Shown: in pieces, positions 7,008-12,265 of the stretch
Position numbering within the stretch: the stretch's first letter is position 1
How the letters are laid out: every line of letters starts with the position of its first letter
Source of the DNA: Leptolinea sp.
Lineage (GTDB): Bacteria > Chloroflexota > Anaerolineae > Anaerolineales > Anaerolineaceae
Direction: 5' to 3'
DNA length: 12,926 bases
Assembly: GCA_022837205.1 (NCBI GenBank)
Contig: JALHEL010000021.1
Location: forward strand, 1 to 12,926
Position numbers and translations under genes: made by a program
Notes under the pieces: model-generated
The model's database searches: none
Told to the model about the DNA's origin: nothing
What the model saw: the letters and a program-made list of their open reading frames with translations, nothing else

Positions 7008-8210
7008 TTAATCTAAGACCAATAAATCTTTGGCGTCGAAAGATTCTTTGATTGTTCCGTATTCTTTGGAACTGTCAATCAAAGCCTGCCATTTTTTCAC
7101 ATCGGAAGCGCCGATTCCGTGCTCTTTGGTATAGTCGCTTTGCCATAAAGTCGGGATAAATACTTCGTTGATGATTTTGATCACAACATCCCGTTTTTCG
7201 GCGAAAGTAGGTGCCATCTTTTCAATGGAATAATCTACGGCTTCTTCCACATGTCCGTCAATAACATATTCAATCCCTTTGATCAGCGCTTTATTGAACC
7301 CCTGCACGATTTCGGGTTTTTCATTGACGAGCTTTTCTCCCGCGACAAGAACATTTCCGAAGGAAGGCAGGAATTGATCGCAAGGGATTTCGGCGGCGGG
7401 AAAACCGGCATAATTCAATTCGATGGTTCTGAGTTTTGAAAAGACAATGGCATCTACCTGACCTTCCGTCAAGGCGTTCAAAATGGCGCCTGTGCCGACG
7501 ATTTCGACTTGAACGTCATCGATTGACATTCCGACGCTCTTCATGGCTGCTTCCAATTGGAAATAATTGGCGCTGCCGAGACTGGTAACGGCTACTTTTT
7601 TCCCTTTCAAGTCTGCCGGAGATTTAATACCGGAATTCGAATTGAAGATAATTGCGCCCAGGCCTTGTTGATAAGTGGTGTTGACGACTTTAATCGGAAT
7701 TCCCTGCGCTCTCGCGGCGACAACGGCATCGGCATTCGGGAAACCGAATTCTACATTTCCGGAAGCGACATTTTTTACGATATCTGCCGCTGCGGCGTAA
7801 TAAAATTCAACGTTCAATCCGTTTTCAGCAAAGAACCCTTTTTCCTGTGCGATATACAACGGAGCATAGTAAGGGACAGCCGAACCGTCAATCTGGATTG
7901 CGACGGTTGTCAGTTCAGATGCTTTCGTACTCTTTTCAACCGGTTGCTCCGCCGTAGTTGCGGCCGCTTCGGAAGTTTCAGCCGGAACGGCTTCTTCCGC
8001 TTTTGTCGGTTCAGACGGTGCGGTTTCGGCAATTTCGGCCGGTTTCACCGTTTCGGCGGTTTTTTCGACAGCACCGGTCGGTTCCGCGGCTTGTTCCGTT
8101 ACCGTACTTTTTTCAACCGCCGGCGTGGCTGACGGAGTCGTACCGCTGCAACCCGTAAGAGCTGCAAGAACTACAAAAACACAGACAATAAACAATAATT
8201 TTTTACTCAT
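7008..8210 (-). CDS. ABC transporter substrate-binding lipoprotein (NMT1/THI5-like)
   Basis: A 400-residue extracytoplasmic solute-binding lipoprotein. The signal peptide MSKKLLFIVCVFVVLAALTG ends in the lipobox LTGC, with lipidated C21. Residues 22-100 are an Ala/Glu/Thr/Pro/Val-rich low-complexity linker in which VEKST occurs twice (32-36, 91-95). The binding domain follows from about 101, with PYYAPLYIAQEKGFF (113-127), DIVKNVASGNVEFGF (143-157) and DLKGKKVAVTSLGS, as in the NMT1/THI5, TauA and SsuA group. This group binds small compounds such as HMP, taurine, sulfonates or riboflavin; here the enzyme next door points to a pyrimidine compound. The start is ATG at 8210 behind AGGAG. An in-frame ATG at 8249 would place 13 polar residues before the signal peptide and overlap the upstream gene. 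The stop is four bases from the next permease. Confidence 0.9.
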   Translation of the reverse strand: MSKKLLFIVCVFVVLAALTGCSGTTPSATPAVEKSTVTEQAAEPTGAVEKTAETVKPAEIAETAPSEPTKAEEAVPAETSEAAATTAEQPVEKSTKASELTTVAIQIDGSAVPYYAPLYIAQEKGFFAENGLNVEFYYAAAADIVKNVASGNVEFGFPNADAVVAARAQGIPIKVVNTTYQQGLGAIIFNSNSGIKSPADLKGKKVAVTSLGSANYFQLEAAMKSVGMSIDDVQVEIVGTGAILNALTEGQVDAIVFSKLRTIELNYAGFPAAEIPCDQFLPSFGNVLVAGEKLVNEKPEIVQGFNKALIKGIEYVIDGHVEEAVDYSIEKMAPTFAEKRDVVIKIINEVFIPTLWQSDYTKEHGIGASDVKKWQALIDSSKEYGTIKESFDAKDLLVLD

Positions 8211-8220
8211 AAATTCTCCT

Positions 8221-9015
8221 TTATTTATTTCCTGCCAAGTAACACTCATTCAGATAGTAAGCTCCTAACAGAGCTGTCATACACATTTCCTTTTGTGAAG
8301 GTTGGTTTTCCAACAGCCATTGATCGGTAATCCGATTGCAATGAACGGAACAAATACTGCCGGCATAAACATGATATAGCGAAGATAAAGTAAAGATTGT
8401 TTCCGCTTCCATCTCGAGATTGATAATATTCAGATCGATGTATTTTTGCAGCGCTGCTTTTTCATCGTAATTTGTTTCAAACGGTGTACTTCTTCCCTGA
8501 CCGTGGTAAAAAGAACCGACCGATCCGCAAATTCCCATTGTGAACGGCTGATTTCTTTCCATACAGGCTTTTTTCAATGATTCGATCACCTCAAACGATG
8601 CAACCGCCGGATATTCTTTAGGAGCATAAAACTCAGAGGCGCCCCCCAAACGCATTGCAGCGGTATTGATAATCATCGATCCACAAGGGATCTGCTCGTC
8701 AATTGCGCCGGTTCCGCCGATTCGAATCAAACCTTTCGCGCCCAAAGCGATCAGTTGGATCACCGCGATTTCGGTGGAAGGCGCGCCGATTCCCGTGGAG
8801 CAGACGGAAATCTTTAAACCACGATAAAAGCCTGTTCCGACGGTAAACTCCCTATTCTTTGAGACGATTTTGAAATCATCACATAATTCCGAAAAATAAC
8901 CGACGCGGTCCGGATCCCCGGGCAATAAGACTATTTTGCCGATTTCATCGCTGCCGCAGGAAATATGAGGCATTTTCCCTTCAACCAACGGTTGTGATGC
9001 GGATGTATATTCCAT
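8221..9015 (-). CDS. Uridine phosphorylase-like nucleoside phosphorylase
   Basis: A 264-residue member of the PNP/UDP phosphorylase family, which cleaves nucleosides with phosphate to a base plus (deoxy)ribose-1-phosphate in the cytosol. Phosphate-binding and ribose motifs are present: LLPGDPDRV (30-38), GTGFYRG (60-66), STGIGAPSTEIAV (73-85), IRIGGTGAI (97-105) and NLEMEAETIF (199-208). SFYHGQGR (168-175) keeps the spacing of the E. coli Udp segment FYPGQER, whose Gln and Arg bind the uracil ring (here Q173, R175). This favours pyrimidine over purine nucleosides. The length is close to E. coli Udp (253). The start is ATG at 9015 with AGGAAAG upstream. It stands inside an ABC transporter operon, 14 bases after permease 1 and 10 bases before the binding-protein gene, so its substrate is probably what the transporter brings in. 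Thymidine, deoxyuridine or modified pyrimidine nucleosides are alternatives. Confidence 0.85.
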   Translation of the reverse strand: MEYTSASQPLVEGKMPHISCGSDEIGKIVLLPGDPDRVGYFSELCDDFKIVSKNREFTVGTGFYRGLKISVCSTGIGAPSTEIAVIQLIALGAKGLIRIGGTGAIDEQIPCGSMIINTAAMRLGGASEFYAPKEYPAVASFEVIESLKKACMERNQPFTMGICGSVGSFYHGQGRSTPFETNYDEKAALQKYIDLNIINLEMEAETIFTLSSLYHVYAGSICSVHCNRITDQWLLENQPSQKEMCMTALLGAYYLNECYLAGNK

Positions 9016-9029
9016 AAATTTTTGCTTTC

Positions 9030-9812
9030 CTATTCTTTAGATTCATGCCAATAAAGTGCTTTGTTTTCAAAAATATTGATGATTTCGTAGGTTACGATTC
9101 CCAGGATGATCGTCAAGACGATTCCGGCCAACAACATGGAAACCTCATAGGTTGAGGAAGCGTACGTGAGAATATAGCCGAGGCCCTGCTTTCCGGACAT
9201 CCATTCCGCTACGATCGCACCGATGACCGCCTGTACGATTCCGATCTTGAAACTGGAAAAAAGGCTCGGCAAGGAATACCGGATCTCGACCAAAGAAAAA
9301 ACCTGCCATTTGGTGGCTTTTAAGACTTTCATCAAATTTCGCACATCTGTAGGAATGGATTCCAGCCCCAGCATCATCCCGGATAAAACCGGAAAGACAA
9401 CCATTGTAATAATCAGAATAATTTTGGAAACCACACCGATCCCGAACCAAACGACAAAAAGCGGTACCAGCGCGATTTTCGGGGCGGTCTGAAGGAAGAT
9501 CAGGTATGGCATCAGCGCGGTCTTGACCGGTTCGACTTTGGTGAACAGATAGCCGAGAGCCATTCCGATCAGACTGCCGATGATAAAACCGAGGACTACC
9601 TCGTATGTTGTTGCCCAAAGGTGGGGCCAGACCGTTCCGGTGCGGAATAAATCCACGAAACTCACCCAAACTTTATCCGGACTGGGCAAAATATATTCGG
9701 GAACATCATTCCATCTGACATAAAAATGCCATACGAGAATGAATATACTGATTGAAAAAGCATATTCCCCCGCACCTTTAAGAATTTTTAACAGTTTGTT
9801 CTCTTTCTTCAT
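9030..9812 (-). CDS. ABC transporter permease, NitT/TauT type (first permease of the operon)
   Basis: A 260-residue inner-membrane permease of the same family as the one at 6212-7003. The N-terminal helix spans about 18-33, PSPDKVW follows at 43-49, then LQTAPKIALVPLFVVWFGIG (107-126), the coupling loop with LMKVLKATKWQVF (160-172) and SLPSLFSSFKIG (180-191), and AEWMSGKQGLGYIL (202-215). In the coupling loop the usual LP is replaced (VEIRYSLP), a departure from its paralogue, which has IELPYS. The start is ATG at 9812, overlapping the ATPase stop as ATGA, with AGAGGA eight bases upstream. The same frame is open back to 10019, but the extra 69 residues lie inside the ATPase gene and look unlike permeases. 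A paralogue plus one ATPase and one binding protein suggests a heterodimeric importer. Confidence 0.9.
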   Translation of the reverse strand: MKKENKLLKILKGAGEYAFSISIFILVWHFYVRWNDVPEYILPSPDKVWVSFVDLFRTGTVWPHLWATTYEVVLGFIIGSLIGMALGYLFTKVEPVKTALMPYLIFLQTAPKIALVPLFVVWFGIGVVSKIILIITMVVFPVLSGMMLGLESIPTDVRNLMKVLKATKWQVFSLVEIRYSLPSLFSSFKIGIVQAVIGAIVAEWMSGKQGLGYILTYASSTYEVSMLLAGIVLTIILGIVTYEIINIFENKALYWHESKE

Positions 9813-10555
9813 CCGATAATTCCTCTTAAATAACCGGTATATTCGCCGAATTTCGGGTCGTTCCTGGTCTGGGAATTTCTGGGCCGCGATAAATCGATCG
9901 GAACGATTTCCTTGATCGTTCCGGGTCGGGTAGACATGACGACTACCCGATCGGCAAGGAATACCGCTTCTCCGATGCTGTGAGTCACAAAAACAATCGT
10001 CTTTTTTGTTTGGGTCCAAATATTTAATAATTCTTCGTTCATATGATCGCGTGTAATCGCATCCAAAGCTCCGAACGGTTCATCCATTAACAAAAGCGGT
10101 GCATCATAGGAGAGCGCGCGGACGATCGAAACCCGTTGTTTCATGCCGCCGGATAATTCTCGCGGCAAAGCTGTTTTAAATTCCGTCAGACCCGCCAGTT
10201 CCAATAACGCGTCCAGCCGTTCTTCATTTTCTTTCGTCTGTTTCTTTTGAATCACCAGCGGAAATTCGGCGTTTTCGCGGACATTCTTCCAAGGCAGCAG
10301 AACCGAATCCTGAAATACAAAACCCAAACGGTTTTCCTTATCAAGGTATTCGATTTCGCCGCGGGTCGGTTTTTCCAATCCGCCGATGACTTTTAACAGA
10401 GTGGATTTGCCGCAGCCGGAAGGACCGATAATCGAGAGAAATTCACCGTTTTTGATTTCAAGATTAATATCCTTCAGCGCGACCGTATCCTCTTTCAAAA
10501 GGTTGCTGTATATTTTGTCCAAATGTTTGATACTTACCGTATTTGTGGATTCCAT
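9809..10555 (-). CDS. ABC transporter ATPase, NitT/TauT type
   Basis: A 248-residue cytoplasmic ATPase that powers the importer. Walker A is GPSGCGKST (44-52), the Q-loop Gln is at FVFQDSVLLPWKNV (79-92), the signature is LSGGMKQR (134-141), Walker B with catalytic Glu is LLLMDEPFGALD (154-165), and the switch histidine is in VTHS (190-193). The VLLPW motif after the Q-loop is typical of SsuB/TauB/nitrate-type ATPases. The C-terminus lacks an added regulatory domain. The ATG lies six bases after the IclR stop codon, with TAGGA spanning that junction. The stop overlaps the start of the first permease by four bases. It is the only ATPase in the operon, so it probably serves both permeases. Confidence 0.95.
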   Translation of the reverse strand: MESTNTVSIKHLDKIYSNLLKEDTVALKDINLEIKNGEFLSIIGPSGCGKSTLLKVIGGLEKPTRGEIEYLDKENRLGFVFQDSVLLPWKNVRENAEFPLVIQKKQTKENEERLDALLELAGLTEFKTALPRELSGGMKQRVSIVRALSYDAPLLLMDEPFGALDAITRDHMNEELLNIWTQTKKTIVFVTHSIGEAVFLADRVVVMSTRPGTIKEIVPIDLSRPRNSQTRNDPKFGEYTGYLRGIIG

Positions 10556-10561
10556 TGATTC

Positions 10562-11296
10562 CTACCCGATCTCCGTTGATATTTGTTTCGCACTTTCTTT
10601 CAGACTCCGAATCATTGGCTCTGCATCTTGCAGACTTGCTTTGGTACTCAAAAACGCCAGCGCGGCAATGACTTTTCCGTTGATATCAAAGATTGGGCAT
10701 GCGTACCCTTTGATTCCCAATTGCAATTCTTCGTCGATACAGGCATACCCGTTTTCCTTTACCCGATCCATCTCCGAACATAAGGCATCCCAAGATGTTT
10801 TTGTATAAGGAGTCAAAGCTTGTTCGTGAACGGATTCATAAACAGAATGGACCTTTTCCCGATCCATGAATGCGCAAAAAACTCTGCCGGCTGAAGTGGA
10901 AAATAAAGGAAGTTCTCTGCCGATTTTTACCAGAAACAGATTCGAATCCGCTTTTTCGATGCAGGCGATATTCATAATATAGGTATTTTCCATCACACAC
11001 AGAACGATCGTCTTGTCGATCAATTTGGAAAGTTGTTTCATGACAGGTTTCGCGGCCGTAATCAATGTGTTTCTTTCGTTCAGATTCGCACATAAAGACA
11101 AGATTTTATAACCGATCCGATATTTCTTACTGTCCTGATCCTGAACAACCATTTTGTTCTCTTTCAGGCTGGTCAGGATGCGATGGGTTGTGCTGGGCGC
11201 CAGATTGATTTTCTCGGATAATTCAAGAACGGACATGCCTTCCGGTTGATAACTCAAAATAGTTAGGATTTGACAAGCGCGGTCGATTAATTGCAT
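10562..11296 (-). CDS. IclR-family transcriptional regulator
   Basis: A 244-residue DNA-binding regulator, first gene of the ABC/phosphorylase operon. The N-terminal winged helix-turn-helix is at about 5-60, with MSVLELSEKINLAPSTTHRI (21-40) as the HTH. The effector domain follows from about 75, with GRELPLFSTSAGRVFCAF (126-143) and NGYACIDEELQLGIKGYACP (182-201), both characteristic of IclR proteins. The effector is likely the imported compound or its breakdown product, by analogy with catabolic operons run by IclR proteins. The ATG at 11296 has AGGA seven bases upstream. Six bases separate it from the ATPase gene, so the regulator is cotranscribed with its probable targets. The promoter region carries two palindromes that could be its operators. 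Repressor or activator action cannot be told from sequence. Confidence 0.92.
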   Translation of the reverse strand: MQLIDRACQILTILSYQPEGMSVLELSEKINLAPSTTHRILTSLKENKMVVQDQDSKKYRIGYKILSLCANLNERNTLITAAKPVMKQLSKLIDKTIVLCVMENTYIMNIACIEKADSNLFLVKIGRELPLFSTSAGRVFCAFMDREKVHSVYESVHEQALTPYTKTSWDALCSEMDRVKENGYACIDEELQLGIKGYACPIFDINGKVIAALAFLSTKASLQDAEPMIRSLKESAKQISTEIG

Positions 11297-11310
11297 CTTT
11301 GATTCCTGCC

Positions 11311-11327
11311 ATTCCGTATAACGGAAT
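11311..11327. promoter_or_regulatory. Candidate IclR operator palindrome
   Basis: ATTCCGTATAACGGAAT is a 17-base palindrome with perfect 7-base arms and a 3-base centre. It lies just upstream of the IclR ribosome binding site and about 24-40 bases after the predicted transcription start. TTCC-GGAA dyads of this size are common operators of IclR proteins (known of the family). A further half-site, ATTCCAT on the minus strand, lies about 20 bases upstream of it (near 11341). Autoregulation by road-block is the simplest inference. Confidence 0.6.
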
Positions 11328-11357
11328 AAGATTTCTTTTTATGGAATGTTAAACGTG

Positions 11358-11386
11358 ATTGTACTTATTCATTGACGATTTGTCAA
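11358..11386 (-). promoter_or_regulatory. Near-consensus promoter of the iclR-ABC operon
   Basis: On the minus strand TTGACA (11381-11386) is followed by 17 bases and TACAAT (11358-11363), one base off the sigma-70 consensus. The start site is predicted near 11351, giving a leader of about 55 bases. The -35 box is embedded in the 17-base inverted repeat ATTGAC-N5-GTCAAT (11371-11387), which could be a second operator. Confidence 0.75.
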
Positions 11387-11438
11387 TCTGTTTAAGCTCT
11401 GAATTTTTTATTTTTATCAGACCTTTCAAAATCATTTC

Positions 11439-11466
11439 TTGTCGCACAAATGTTTCAGGGTATAAT
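11439..11466 (+). promoter_or_regulatory. Promoter of tRNA-Pro
   Basis: TTGTCG (11439-11444), 16 bases, then TATAAT (11461-11466). The predicted start is near 11473, six bases before the mature tRNA 5' end, which fits a short leader. Confidence 0.65.
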
Positions 11467-11478
11467 ATTCTCGTTGTT

Positions 11479-11553
11479 CGGGGCATAGCGCAGCCCGGCT
11501 AGCGCGCTTGCATGGGGTGCAAGAGGCCCTGGGTTCAAATCCCAGTGCCCCGA
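11479..11553 (+). tRNA. tRNA-Pro (anticodon GGG)
   Basis: A complete 75-base cloverleaf can be folded by hand. The acceptor stem CGGGGCA pairs with TGCCCCG (11546-11552), with discriminator A at 11553. The D stem is GCGC/GCGC. The anticodon stem CTTGC/GCAAG encloses the loop ATGGGGT, with anticodon GGG at 11514-11516, reading proline CCC/CCU codons. The T arm is CTGGG-TTCAAAT-CCCAG. The 3' CCA is not encoded. It has its own promoter and a strong terminator, so it is a single-gene unit. Confidence 0.96.
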
Positions 11554-11556
11554 CAA

Positions 11557-11597
11557 ATCAAAAAGACCGCAGAATTTTTTTCTGCGGTCTTTTTGAT
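11557..11597 (+). terminator. Strong intrinsic terminator after tRNA-Pro
   Basis: A perfect 18-base-pair inverted repeat (11557-11574 with 11580-11597) has the GC core AGACCGCAGAA/TTCTGCGGTCT, a 5-base loop of T and a T-run after the core. It begins four bases after the tRNA. The sequence is symmetric and could also stop minus-strand transcription. The promoter of the next gene begins two bases after it. Confidence 0.9.
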
Positions 11598-11598
11598 A

Positions 11599-11627
11599 TT
11601 GACAATCCCGCTGAAATCCTCTATATT
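11599..11627 (+). promoter_or_regulatory. Consensus promoter of the LuxR-type gene
   Basis: TTGACA (11599-11604), exactly 17 bases, then TATATT (11622-11627). The predicted start is near 11634, leaving a leader of about 55 bases that contains the palindrome at 11641-11660 and AAAGGA before the ATG. Confidence 0.8.
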
Positions 11628-11640
11628 TGTAGAACATCAA

Positions 11641-11660
11641 AATAGAAAATATTTTCTATT
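11641..11660. promoter_or_regulatory. Perfect 20-base palindrome in the leader of the LuxR-type gene
   Basis: AATAGAAAATATTTTCTATT is a perfect dyad with no spacer, about 7-27 bases after the predicted start site and 28 bases before the start codon. Twenty-base palindromes near promoters are typical operators of dimeric regulators, so the encoded HTH protein may bind here. It could also fold as a weak AU hairpin. Confidence 0.5.
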
Positions 11661-11688
11661 ATTAACCTGAAGCCAAAGGAACTGAACC

Positions 11689-12108
11689 ATGACGCGGATT
11701 TTGTTTATTCTTGATGGGAGCAACTTTCTGTTTGGTGAGAATGATGCAGACCCGGTACAAATCCTTTCCGATATTCAGAACGGCGTGTTTGCGCTGCCGT
11801 TTCGAAGCGATCCGGTGAAGTGTGTGGAAATCGAAGGTTGGGTGGTAGTGGGGTTACGTAGTCGCAAATCCATGATCAGATACCTGACGCAACAAGAAAT
11901 CAACGTGCTGGAACTGCTGATTCGGGGGAAAACGGTCAATCAGATCGCAGTCGCTTTGACGCTGAGTCCCGAGACGATTAAATATCACATTGAAAATGCG
12001 AAAATTCGAATGCAGGTCGAAACACGAAATGAACTAATCGCGCTGTATTGTCGCGAGAAGGAATCCGTTCAAAATGGCCAATTAGACCCTGAGTTAAGAA
12101 AAACTTAA
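11689..12108 (+). CDS. Short LuxR-type helix-turn-helix protein
   Basis: A 139-residue protein. Residues 66-120 form a GerE/LuxR DNA-binding domain: LTQQEINVLELLIRGKTVNQ (66-85) and IAVALTLSPETIKYHIENAK (86-105), with the usual LSPETIKYHI recognition helix, then NELIALY (114-120). Residues 1-65 do not show a receiver domain: the phospho-acceptor Asp pattern and length are missing, and I do not recognise the segment (FILDGSNFLF, then FRSDPVKCVEIEGWVVVGLR). It may be a small sensing or dimerisation part. The ATG at 11689 has AAGGA eight bases upstream. A consensus promoter and a perfect palindrome precede it, suggesting strong expression with possible autoregulation. The downstream secreted-protein unit on the same strand is a plausible target. 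The final 19 residues are a polar tail. Confidence 0.8.
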   Translation: MTRILFILDGSNFLFGENDADPVQILSDIQNGVFALPFRSDPVKCVEIEGWVVVGLRSRKSMIRYLTQQEINVLELLIRGKTVNQIAVALTLSPETIKYHIENAKIRMQVETRNELIALYCREKESVQNGQLDPELRKT

Positions 12109-12141
12109 GTTTCCATAAGATGCGAATCACAGCGCTTTGGA

Positions 12142-12147
12142 TATAAT
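12142..12147 (+). promoter_or_regulatory. Possible -10 box for the leader ORF and secreted protein
   Basis: TATAAT stands 34 bases after the stop of the LuxR-type gene. No -35 match lies at the right distance, so it would need an activator or be a chance match. The start site would be near 12154, at the ribosome binding site AAAGGAG itself. Read-through from the upstream gene is an alternative. Confidence 0.35.
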
Positions 12148-12169
12148 GAAATCAAAGGAGAGACGGATT

Positions 12170-12265
12170 TTGGACTTTTTCCCCACTGAACAAAACAACA
12201 AAAACAACTTTTTTAAGGGAACGAAAGCCCCTCAATATTCGTATAGAAATTGGAGGGAATTATGA
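12170..12265 (+). CDS. Possible 31-codon leader ORF upstream of the secreted protein
   Basis: A TTG codon stands nine bases after a perfect AAAGGAG (12154-12160). It opens a 31-codon frame starting MDFFPTEQNNKNNFFKGTKA, rich in Asn, Lys and Phe, that ends at TGA overlapping the ATG of the next gene (ATGA). I recognise no family. Support is the strong ribosome binding site, the start/stop overlap and the hairpin at 12229-12257, which lies inside the frame and would be opened by translating ribosomes. Against it are the TTG start, the short length and the fact that a frame this long can stay open by chance. It may be a coupling leader peptide rather than a functional protein. Confidence 0.35.
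   Translation: MDFFPTEQNNKNNFFKGTKAPQYSYRNWREL
12229..12257 (+). promoter_or_regulatory. Hairpin that would mask the ribosome binding site of the secreted protein
   Basis: CCCTCAAT (12229-12236) can pair with ATTGGAGGG (12249-12257), leaving one G bulged and a 12-base loop. The right arm contains GGAGGG, the ribosome binding site of the ATG at 12262. When folded, the site would be hidden. Translation through the overlapping leader frame would unfold it. Confidence 0.45.

Noticed and set aside
7557..8132. 191-codon plus-strand frame, Arg/Phe-rich, opposite the binding-protein gene
   Set aside because: It lies wholly antisense to the well-supported lipoprotein. Its Arg/Phe bias is the mirror of the Ala/Glu linker codons.
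8211..8249. 13-residue extension before the lipoprotein signal peptide
   Set aside because: The extension is polar, overlaps the end of the phosphorylase gene, and the inner ATG has AGGAG at the right spacing.
9813..10019. 69-codon N-terminal extension of permease 1
   Set aside because: It lies out of frame inside the ATPase gene. The ATGA overlap with AGAGGA upstream gives a clear start at 9812.
11297..11357. Riboswitch (FMN, TPP or purine type) in the leader of the ABC operon
   Set aside because: The predicted leader is only about 55 bases, too short for these aptamers, and none of their conserved motifs is visible. Control by the IclR protein is the simpler reading.
11455..11640. Minus-strand 61-codon open frame with a GHWDLNPGPLAPHASAL-like sequence
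   Set aside because: It is the antisense of tRNA-Pro and its terminator. This is a classic spurious protein produced over tRNA genes.
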